Shown piece by piece: positions 7,315 to 13,728 of a stretch of DNA of 13,728 nucleotides. The DNA is from Chlamydia trachomatis (GTDB lineage Bacteria > Chlamydiota > Chlamydiia > Chlamydiales > JAAKFR01). The translations under genes were made by a program, and so were the position numbers. The DNA lies in contig CAMAUB010000017.1 of NCBI GenBank assembly GCA_945861315.1, positions 1 through 13,728 on the forward strand, given 5' to 3'. Position 1 is the stretch's first letter, and each line of letters opens with the position of its first letter. The notes below the pieces were generated by a model. That model saw nothing but the letters and a program-made list of their open reading frames with translations. It had not been told where the DNA came from and made no database searches.

Positions 7315-8604
7315 CTAAAGTGCGTTTTTGATTTGAGAAGCGATCTCAAATTCTTCTTGAGTGGGAATAATACAGACGGTGACCTTGGAGAGTGGAGATG
7401 AAATGATGCGTGGCGATGATGATGTGAGGTTGTTCTCACGATGGTCAATAGCTATTCCGAGGAAAGATAAGCGTTCACAAGCATCTTGGCGAACAAATGG
7501 TGCATTCTCTCCAATTCCTGCTGTAAAAACCAGTGTATCAAGTCCTCCAAGGGAGGCCGCCATCATGGCAATATACCCAGCGAGGCGGTGCTGAAACATG
7601 TCGAGGCTAAGCTGTGCACGGAGACTACCGCTATGTGCCTGTTTTAAAATATCACGCATATCTTCTGAAATACCTGAGATGCCAAGCAGTCCAGATTCAT
7701 TGTTGAGCATATGATTGATTTGTTCAGAAGTGTGATTATGAAGAAGGTCAAGGATAAGGCCAGGATCGATAGATCCGCAACGTGAGACCATCATTAGTCC
7801 ATCAAGGGGAGAGTAGCCCATTGTTGTGTCGACACTTTTCCCTTTGTCAATTGCGCAAAGGGAGGCTCCAGCGCCCAGATGACAAACAATGACTCGCTCT
7901 TTGGTAGAGAGCTCTTTCACTTTTTTAGAGCAGTATTCATGACTTATGCCATGAAATCCATATTTTCGCATCCCCCTCTCACGCAGATGTAGAGGAATGG
8001 GATAGGTAAAGACCTCTTCTTTTATGGTATGATGGAAAGCAGTATCAAAAACGGCATAGTGTGGAATATTTGGAAAAGTTTTTTCAGCAATTTCAATCCC
8101 CTCTAGGTCTTTGGGATTGTGCAATGGAGCGAGAGAGAAGAGCTTTTTAATGGCGCGTTTGACCTCTTCATCGATGCGGGTGAGTGCATAGTATTGCTCG
8201 CCCCCATGAACAACTCGGTGCCCAATAGCATCAATCTCTTTGGTAGGTAGTGCGTTGAGGATATGCAAGAGAGCTTCACCTGCCGATTTGATGTTGACAA
8301 TCTGACTCACCTTACGCATTTTTTTCTCTTCACAAAGTGGCTGCAAAGGCCAACCTGCTTCAGAGTGTTCCTCGACCAACTTTATAAAGTTGCTCTTCGT
8401 CTCACTCTTCGCATTTTGACCCCCTCGCTCACTCTGTGAAGGAAAAAAATGCGTAAGGTGAGTTTGAGTTTGATTGCCAATTTCTAGATAGGCATCTTTG
8501 AAGTTTTCTTTCCATTGCATAGATGCAGACCAGATGCACTCATCTGCAAAAAGTGCACATTTATAGCTTGATGAGCCAGCATTGATGACAAGAATTATAC
8601 CCAT
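7315..8604 (-). CDS. ackA: Acetate kinase with a 53-residue palindromic insert
   Basis: Acetate kinase (acetyl-phosphate + ADP to acetate + ATP), 429 residues. Family motifs are present in order: INAGSSSYK at the N terminus, AIGHRVVHGG, APLHNP, AVFDTAFHHT, GFHGISHEY, CHLGAGASLCAI, GIGENAPFVR and the terminal IPTQEEFEIA. Residues 48-100 are an insert encoded by a palindromic element (8305-8463) relative to other family members; without it the protein would have 376 residues, slightly below the usual length of about 400. The insert falls in the variable N-terminal region between the first strands and AIGHR, where it may be tolerated as a surface loop. The ATG at 8604 is preferred; a TTG two codons earlier is possible. 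It overlaps the end of the phosphoketolase gene by 10 bp, indicating translational coupling. Confidence 0.96.
   Translation of the reverse strand: MGIILVINAGSSSYKCALFADECIWSASMQWKENFKDAYLEIGNQTQTHLTHFFPSQSERGGQNAKSETKSNFIKLVEEHSEAGWPLQPLCEEKKMRKVSQIVNIKSAGEALLHILNALPTKEIDAIGHRVVHGGEQYYALTRIDEEVKRAIKKLFSLAPLHNPKDLEGIEIAEKTFPNIPHYAVFDTAFHHTIKEEVFTYPIPLHLRERGMRKYGFHGISHEYCSKKVKELSTKERVIVCHLGAGASLCAIDKGKSVDTTMGYSPLDGLMMVSRCGSIDPGLILDLLHNHTSEQINHMLNNESGLLGISGISEDMRDILKQAHSGSLRAQLSLDMFQHRLAGYIAMMAASLGGLDTLVFTAGIGENAPFVRQDACERLSFLGIAIDHRENNLTSSSPRIISSPLSKVTVCIIPTQEEFEIASQIKNAL
8305..8463. repeat. Palindromic element C, in frame within ackA
   Basis: The ends are perfect 22-base inverted repeats: 8305-8326 (ACTCACCTTACGCA, seven T, C) and 8442-8463. 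The exact centre is a 16-base palindrome, CAACTTTATAAAGTTG at 8377-8392, and the arms between pair imperfectly, including CTTCACA.AGTG blocks. Total length is 159 bp, which is exactly 53 codons, and its boundaries coincide with codon boundaries of acetate kinase. The encoded peptide, starting THLTHFFPSQSERGG, has no counterpart in acetate kinases. This is how Rickettsia palindromic elements behave, but the sequence itself is not one I recognise. Confidence 0.9.
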
Positions 8605-11006
8605 TGCCAATTCGAGATCTCTTCTGGATCTGTCCCATATTTTAGGATGTACTTTCGGTGGCGAATAAGCTCATACTCATAGTGCGCAATAAGCTCATTT
8701 GCTTTAGCTGCAACTTTAGGATTGTGTTTTGCACTGTGTCGAATAGCTTGCATAATCAGATGGTAGCGGTCTATCTTATTACGTACACACATGTCAAAAG
8801 GAGTCGTTGTCGTCCCTTCTTCAAGATAACCATTTATTGTAAAGCGATTGATTCTTTCTCTTTCATGAAGAAGTTGTTTGATGACAGATGGGTAGCCATG
8901 GAAGTTAATAATCACAGGTTTATCAGCTGTAAAAAGAGCATCAAACATCTCTTCATCAAGTCCATGAGGATGAACTGTATTTTTTTCTAGGATCAAAAGG
9001 TCGGTGATATTTACGACACGAACTCTCAACTCAGGAAGTTCATTATGTAGAATCTGCGCTGCAGCCATTACTTCTAAATGTGGGTTGTCACCAATTCCAG
9101 CTAGGATAATATCGGGATTTATTCCTTCATCTGTACTAGCCCATCTCCAAACTGAGGCACCAGCTTGACAGTGTGCAATCGCTTCATCCATGGAGAGCCA
9201 TTGAGGCATCATCTGTTTTCCTGCAACAACAAGGTTAACATAGCCTCGACTCTTTAGGCAGTGGTCAAATGTACTGATCAATGTATTGGCATCAGGTGGC
9301 AAGTAGACACGCACAATGTTTGGCTTGAGGTTGAGCAAAATATTGATGAAGCCTGGATTTTGATGTGAAAATCCATTGTGTTCCTGACGCCATAAGGTGG
9401 ATGTTTCAAGGTAATTGAGAGAAGCAAATGGATGACGCCAAGGTATTTCCCGACAAAATTTGAGAAATTTAGCAAATTGAAGCATCATTGTTGCAGCGAT
9501 ACTTAAGAAAGCCTCATAGGAAGGAAAAACACCGTGGCGGCCTGTCATAAGATAGCCTTGTAGCCATCCTTGGCAGGTGTGTTCACTTAAAATCTCGCTT
9601 ATTCTTCCACCTAGAGAAGAGATGTGCTCATCAAACTTTCCAATTGGCCATTGATAGTTACGATGGGTTACTTTGAGAACCTCCGACAATTGATTGGACT
9701 CCAATTCGTCGGGAGAGAAGATGCGGAAAGAGTGGGGATTTCTTATGATCACCTCTTTAATATACTGACCAAGTTGAGACATGCTGCGCTCTACCGTGCT
9801 TCCTCGTTTTGCGTGCTTAGGAAGTTCAGTTTCAAAATCATGAATAGAGGGGAGGTTTAGGGGCTTTAAGCACACTCCTCCAAATGTATGAGGATTTGTT
9901 CCCATTCTGCGATGAGGCTTTGGACAGTTTTCAAGAATTTCAGGGATTGGCTTTCCATGTTCATCTAATAGTTCTTCAATATGATAGGAGCGAAACCACC
10001 CCTCAACAAGTTTGAGAGACTTTGGATTGGTCTTAGCATCTTTAACAGGAACTTGGTGAGAGCGGTATGAACCCTCTATTGGAATTCCATTGATCTCTTT
10101 GATTCCAGTCCATCCTTTTGGAGAACGCAGTAAGATAACGGGCCATTTTGGTTTGCTTTGAGGATGGCCGAAGCGCGCGGCCTCTTGAATTGATTTGATC
10201 TCCCCATAGGCCCACTCAAGAGCAATGAAAAGATCGGCATGAAGGTCTTGAATTTTTTCTACAATATAGGGTTGATAGCCATATCCTTCAAAAAGAGAGG
10301 TGAGCTCCTGGTCATCCATTGTGCCGTAAATAGTTGGATTTGCGAGTTTATACCCATTGAGATGAAGAATAGGCAAGACAGCGCCAGATTCTATGGGGTC
10401 AATATACTTTGTGCTATGCCATGCCGTCGCTGTTGGTCCAGTCTCTGCTTCTCCGTCACCCACAATACACGTGACAATCAAATTGGGATTATCCATCACT
10501 GCACCAAAGGCGGTTGCTAGTGCATAACCAAGCTCTCCCCCTTCGTGAATCGTTCCCGGAATCCCGGAGTAGAGGTGACTTGGAAAACCTCCTGGCCATG
10601 AAAAACGTTTGATAAAATCTTCAAGTCCATCGTGATTGAGCTTGAGATCTGGGTAAAATTCTTCTAATGAACGTTCTAAGTACAAGTTTGCTAAATTGGC
10701 AGGAGCGCCATGTCCCGGACCTGTGACTAAAAACATGTCCAGATCATGGGCCCGAATTAAGCGATTGAGGTGTGTGTAGATAAAGTTGATTCCAGGGGAA
10801 GTTCCCCAGTGACCAAGAAGACGCTCTTTAATATTCTCAGGCTTCAGAGGTTCTTTTAGTAAGGTGTTGTCTTTCAAATAAATCTGCGCAGCTGCCAAAT
10901 AGTTGACAAGGCGAAAGTACTTCTCAAGCCTCTCTAGCTCAACCCCATGTTCTTTTCTGCAGATAGCAATATCATGAGTGTGTGTCTTTTTGATCTTAAT
11001 TTCCAT
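8595..11006 (-). CDS. xfp: Phosphoketolase (xylulose-5-P/fructose-6-P)
   Basis: An 803-residue thiamine-diphosphate enzyme of full family length (about 790-800). It splits xylulose 5-phosphate (and in some members fructose 6-phosphate) with phosphate into acetyl-phosphate and glyceraldehyde 3-phosphate (or erythrose 4-phosphate). Family motifs seen: GHWGTSPG (65-72), GPGHGAP (96-102), EGGELGYAL (155-163), the cofactor motif GDGEAETGPT (183-192), and later GYLMTGRHGVFPSYEAF and SHQNPG. Acetate kinase follows with a short overlap, so acetyl-phosphate is turned directly into ATP. The start has no evident Shine-Dalgarno sequence; a TATAAT lies 18-23 bases upstream on the minus strand (11024-11029) without a clear -35. 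Which sugar phosphate is used cannot be told from sequence. Confidence 0.97.
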   Translation of the reverse strand: MEIKIKKTHTHDIAICRKEHGVELERLEKYFRLVNYLAAAQIYLKDNTLLKEPLKPENIKERLLGHWGTSPGINFIYTHLNRLIRAHDLDMFLVTGPGHGAPANLANLYLERSLEEFYPDLKLNHDGLEDFIKRFSWPGGFPSHLYSGIPGTIHEGGELGYALATAFGAVMDNPNLIVTCIVGDGEAETGPTATAWHSTKYIDPIESGAVLPILHLNGYKLANPTIYGTMDDQELTSLFEGYGYQPYIVEKIQDLHADLFIALEWAYGEIKSIQEAARFGHPQSKPKWPVILLRSPKGWTGIKEINGIPIEGSYRSHQVPVKDAKTNPKSLKLVEGWFRSYHIEELLDEHGKPIPEILENCPKPHRRMGTNPHTFGGVCLKPLNLPSIHDFETELPKHAKRGSTVERSMSQLGQYIKEVIIRNPHSFRIFSPDELESNQLSEVLKVTHRNYQWPIGKFDEHISSLGGRISEILSEHTCQGWLQGYLMTGRHGVFPSYEAFLSIAATMMLQFAKFLKFCREIPWRHPFASLNYLETSTLWRQEHNGFSHQNPGFINILLNLKPNIVRVYLPPDANTLISTFDHCLKSRGYVNLVVAGKQMMPQWLSMDEAIAHCQAGASVWRWASTDEGINPDIILAGIGDNPHLEVMAAAQILHNELPELRVRVVNITDLLILEKNTVHPHGLDEEMFDALFTADKPVIINFHGYPSVIKQLLHERERINRFTINGYLEEGTTTTPFDMCVRNKIDRYHLIMQAIRHSAKHNPKVAAKANELIAHYEYELIRHRKYILKYGTDPEEISNWQWV

Positions 11007-11115
11007 ATTATTAGTATAACAGTATTATATAATAATTTAATATTTAGTAATAATTGATTCAAAATATTTATAAAAAGTCTCATCAAAAAGATAATTGATA
11101 ACCGCAAGAAAAACA

Positions 11116-11144
11116 TTGATAGCCAATAGATTATTCTATATAAT
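11116..11144 (+). promoter_or_regulatory. Sigma70-type promoter for the AGCS symporter
   Basis: TTGATA at 11116-11121 and TATAAT at 11139-11144 are separated by exactly 17 bases. Transcription would begin near 11151, one or two bases before the ATG at 11153, giving a leaderless or nearly leaderless message. A second ATTGATA copy at 11094-11100, about 21 bases upstream of the one overlapping the -35, may be part of an operator. Confidence 0.65.
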
Positions 11145-11152
11145 AATTAGTC

Positions 11153-12478
11153 ATGTTGATAGATTTTTTAACGCGTTATAATCAGTTATTTACTTTTTAC
11201 TTGATCTTCCCTGCGATGATCTTTCTTGGGGTCTACCTCTCAATTAAGCTTCGCTTTCTACAATTGTTTAAATTAAAAATGGGGCTCATGCAACTTTTTA
11301 AGAAGGGTGATGGAGGCAAGGGAAATCTAACGCACTATCAGGCAGTTGCTTCTGTCTTGGCAGGAAATTTTGGAACAGGGAATATCTCTGGAATGGCTGT
11401 GGCCCTTACTATGGGTGGTCCAGGTGCGCTAGTTTGGATGTGGGTTATGGCCTTTTTTGGTTCAATCATTCAATATTCAAGCTGCATGCTTGCTGTGAAA
11501 TACCGCCAGCAAAATAGTCGTGGTGAGTATGTTGGCGGACCTATGTATTACCTAGCCCATCTAGGCTTTAAGAAGCTGGCTGTTATTTTTTCCGTTCTTG
11601 TTTTATTTGGAGCACTTGGTGTTGGTATTTTTGCCCAGATCAACTCAATGACCCTATCTCTTGGGAAAATTGGCATTAGTCCTTGGTTCTCTTCTTTAGC
11701 GATTGCTGCCGTTGTGGGTGCCGTTATTTTAGGTGGTGTAGGGCGGGTTGCCAAAGTCTCTTCAACGATTATTCCCATTATGGCTCTGCTCTATCTGGGA
11801 GCGGCCTCTGTGATCTTGGCCTTCAATGCAAGTCACATTCTTCCAGCCTTTGGCATTATGTTTGACGCAGCGCTTGGCAAGGGTGCTGTTATTGGAGGCA
11901 CTTTGGGCTATACCATGATGAAAATGGTCTCAACGGGCCTTGGTAGAGCACTATTTGCAACTGATGTAGGAACGGGCTATGTCCCTATTTTACAGGCTGG
12001 AGCTAAAACGCGTCACCCTGTGATTGATGGTGTAGTGGCTCTTGTTGCTCCTTTTTTGGTCATGATTGTTTGTACAACAACAGCTCTTGTCCTGATCGTT
12101 ACAGGCGCGTACACCATTGAGGGATTGCAGAGCACTAACATGATTGTCTACGCATTTCAATCTGGAGTGGGAAATACCCTTGGATTAATTGTTGTTAACA
12201 TCGCTTTAATCCTTTTTGGATATACCACCATCTTGGCATGGGGGTGCTGTTTTGAAAGGGCTATAGGCTATCTTTTTGGTGGCCGCTTTAGACTCTCTTT
12301 CCGTCTTTTGTTCATTGCACTGATTCCAGTTGGGGCATTTTTACGTGTCGATTTTGTCTGGGTTTTCGCAGATATTACTCTTTCTATGATGGCATTTTGT
12401 AATCTCATTGGAATCTTTAGTCTTTCTAAAGAGGTAGTTAAAGACTCTCAAGATTTTTTTATGTTAACAAAATCTTAA
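11153..12478 (+). CDS. AGCS-family sodium:alanine/glycine symporter
   Basis: A 441-residue inner-membrane transporter of the alanine or glycine:cation symporter family, with about ten or eleven hydrophobic helices. It carries the family motifs GNFGTGNISGMAVALTMGGP followed by WMWVMAFFG, and GEYVGGPMYYL. In place of the usual FSNEAGMGSAP signature it has FATDVGTGYVPI, a notable variation in the substrate/ion-binding region. The start fits the family N terminus, although there is no Shine-Dalgarno sequence, consistent with a near-leaderless transcript. It is divergent from the phosphoketolase gene and lies 49 bp before the F-box gene. Its likely role is uptake of small neutral amino acids by an intracellular bacterium; substrate is inferred from the family only. 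Confidence 0.93.
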   Translation: MLIDFLTRYNQLFTFYLIFPAMIFLGVYLSIKLRFLQLFKLKMGLMQLFKKGDGGKGNLTHYQAVASVLAGNFGTGNISGMAVALTMGGPGALVWMWVMAFFGSIIQYSSCMLAVKYRQQNSRGEYVGGPMYYLAHLGFKKLAVIFSVLVLFGALGVGIFAQINSMTLSLGKIGISPWFSSLAIAAVVGAVILGGVGRVAKVSSTIIPIMALLYLGAASVILAFNASHILPAFGIMFDAALGKGAVIGGTLGYTMMKMVSTGLGRALFATDVGTGYVPILQAGAKTRHPVIDGVVALVAPFLVMIVCTTTALVLIVTGAYTIEGLQSTNMIVYAFQSGVGNTLGLIVVNIALILFGYTTILAWGCCFERAIGYLFGGRFRLSFRLLFIALIPVGAFLRVDFVWVFADITLSMMAFCNLIGIFSLSKEVVKDSQDFFMLTKS

Positions 12479-12527
12479 TTCATGTTTTAATAGAAACAGG
12501 TGTATATGGCAACAAGGAGGTCGTCAT

Positions 12528-13728
12528 ATGTTTGCTCGGTTGTTTTCCTGTACCAAAAGGGAGTCTGTGGAGCCCATCTATTTTGTAGATCAGTCCCCAT
12601 TTGGAGCTCTATCGGATGAGCTTATCCTAGAAATTTTTTCTCATCTTATCAATCCCCAAGGCTATATTTCTACCAATGCAATGACATATGCGTGCCAGTT
12701 ATTCACTTTGATGCAGGTTAATCACAGGTTTTATCAAATTGCTCATGATCGAAGGCTTTGGTCAACAAGATTGATATTCATGAGAAGCTTAGCTCTAAAT
12801 CTTAAAGAACAAAAACTATTCGAAATTATGAAGACGTCGTTTGGTGGAGGCCCAAGGAAAGTCCATCTATGGGGGGGGTATCTATTTTTGTTCGATTTTT
12901 TTTGTCACCTCATGGTATTTAACGTGGAGAGCAAAGAAAAGGTGTTGGATCTCCCACGCGCCAGAAATGAGCAAGGAAGACTTCAAGACCTTGGCAATGG
13001 GCAATTCATCATTTCCTTCTTAAAGGGGGATGCACACTGTTTTGGCGACCTCAAAACAAGGGATATTTATTGCATTGACAGAGTAAATCAAGAGGTCATA
13101 GCTCAACATGAGGGAAACATTGTTTTTGCAAATAATAGTCGCATTGATCTTTTTGATCCAATTCAAAGGCAGGTTGTCAAGACATACCAATTTGAGAAGG
13201 CTATTCACAAAACATGCTATCACCGAGATTGTTTTTTCTATGTGCATAAAGACGGGGATGAAAGCCAGGTTGTCTTCTATGATCTTCAAAGAGCACAAGA
13301 AATTGCGCGGCAAACCTTAGCATGGCAAGTCTCAGAAATTTATCCTTTCCAAGAAAAGCGAGTGCTCGCCATGTTAGAGCGAACCAATGGAGCTGTGATG
13401 GAATATGGATTGATCCGTATAGATTTTGAAAGTGGAGCGACATTCTTTATAAAAACTAGCAACGCTCCTTTTCAAGTTGTTTCTATACAGCAAGAGTTTT
13501 TTCTTCTAGCAGAAATTCTTGCTGGAATTGGGTTGACATATTCAGTTTTCAATATTCAGTTGGAAGTAGAGATTGCTCAAATAAGAGAGGGAGTTTGTCG
13601 CGGACATCTTTATAATCACTGCCTTTTTTATACGATGTGCAACCCAAAACTACCAAACCAGCAAACATTTATTATTTACGATCTGTTAAAAGAAAAATGT
13701 ATCCTTGAAGCGCATTTCCAGGGGATTG
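12528..13728 (+). CDS. F-box/beta-propeller protein, 3' end outside window
   Basis: An open frame of 400 codons runs to the window edge with no stop. The start has an excellent ribosome-binding site, AAGGAGG at 12514-12520, seven bases before the ATG. Residues 24-80 look like an F-box: PFGALSDELILEIFSHL, then LMQVNHRFYQIAHDRRLW, the leucine/proline and tryptophan pattern that binds Skp1 in eukaryotic SCF ubiquitin ligases. Beyond it, similar strand pairs recur about every 43-46 residues (near 128, 206, 248, 294, 338 and 381: LMVFNVESKEKV, IDLFDPIQRQVV, VVFYDLQRAQEI, FIIYDLLKEKCI), as expected for a beta-propeller substrate-binding domain. By analogy with bacterial F-box effectors it may enter the host cell and recruit its ubiquitin machinery. 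There is no classical signal peptide. A G8 run lies in the coding frame. Confidence 0.78.
   Translation, partial: MFARLFSCTKRESVEPIYFVDQSPFGALSDELILEIFSHLINPQGYISTNAMTYACQLFTLMQVNHRFYQIAHDRRLWSTRLIFMRSLALNLKEQKLFEIMKTSFGGGPRKVHLWGGYLFLFDFFCHLMVFNVESKEKVLDLPRARNEQGRLQDLGNGQFIISFLKGDAHCFGDLKTRDIYCIDRVNQEVIAQHEGNIVFANNSRIDLFDPIQRQVVKTYQFEKAIHKTCYHRDCFFYVHKDGDESQVVFYDLQRAQEIARQTLAWQVSEIYPFQEKRVLAMLERTNGAVMEYGLIRIDFESGATFFIKTSNAPFQVVSIQQEFFLLAEILAGIGLTYSVFNIQLEVEIAQIREGVCRGHLYNHCLFYTMCNPKLPNQQTFIIYDLLKEKCILEAHFQGI
12871..12878 (+). repeat. G8 homopolymer inside the F-box gene
   Basis: Eight consecutive G follow the codons for residues up to Leu114. At the present length the frame stays open to the window edge. 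Loss of one G would lead to the TAA at 13021-13023; gain of one would lead to the TAA at 12920-12922. Either would leave the F-box but remove the propeller. Confidence 0.85.

Noticed and set aside
7278..7320. Bidirectional terminator between the secreted-protein gene and ackA
   Set aside because: TAGAC and GTCTA can pair, but the stem is interrupted and the T run lies in the loop rather than after the stem.

Overview
This 13.7 kb window looks like an AT-rich bacterial chromosome segment. It most resembles an amoeba-associated chlamydia (Parachlamydia/Protochlamydia-like) or a similar intracellular bacterium. That is inference: no ribosomal RNA or lineage-specific marker gene is present. The clues are an F-box plus beta-propeller protein at the right edge (a host-directed effector architecture), an AGCS-type Na+/amino-acid symporter with an unusual signature, small secreted and outer-membrane proteins of unknown function, and three long imperfect palindromes of which one sits in frame inside a metabolic gene.

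Layout. 1-129: a long imperfect palindrome. 219-1839 (+): an Rcp1-like response regulator, a short remnant of a second histidine kinase, then an intact PAS histidine kinase. 1905-2897 (+): a TauD/SyrP-type Fe(II)/2-oxoglutarate dioxygenase, followed by a strong hairpin. 2988-4366 (+): a two-helix membrane protein and a GNAT/FemAB-like putative transferase. 5409-4336 (-): a DUF3419/BtaA-like 3-amino-3-carboxypropyl transferase whose 3' end overlaps the GNAT-like gene by 31 bp. 6159-5422 (-): a putative outer-membrane barrel lying 12 bp upstream of the BtaA-like gene, with its first codons inside a 172-bp palindrome (6133-6304). 6590-7282 (+): a secreted protein of unknown function. 11006-7315 (-): phosphoketolase followed by overlapping acetate kinase, a two-gene operon converting sugar phosphates to acetyl-phosphate and then to ATP and acetate. 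11153-12478 (+): AGCS symporter with a good promoter almost touching its start codon. 12528 to the window edge (+): an F-box/beta-propeller protein containing a run of eight G.

How the genes may work together. The phosphoketolase/acetate kinase pair is an energy module. The dioxygenase, GNAT-like protein, BtaA-like transferase and outer-membrane protein lie side by side and could form a small undescribed pathway making an aminocarboxypropyl-modified lipid or metabolite; this is inference from adjacency and family. The most striking structural observation is the 159-bp palindromic element with 22-bp perfect inverted ends that adds exactly 53 codons to acetate kinase, comparable in behaviour to the Rickettsia palindromic elements. 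Two further long palindromes, both readable as open frames, suggest that such elements are common in this genome.
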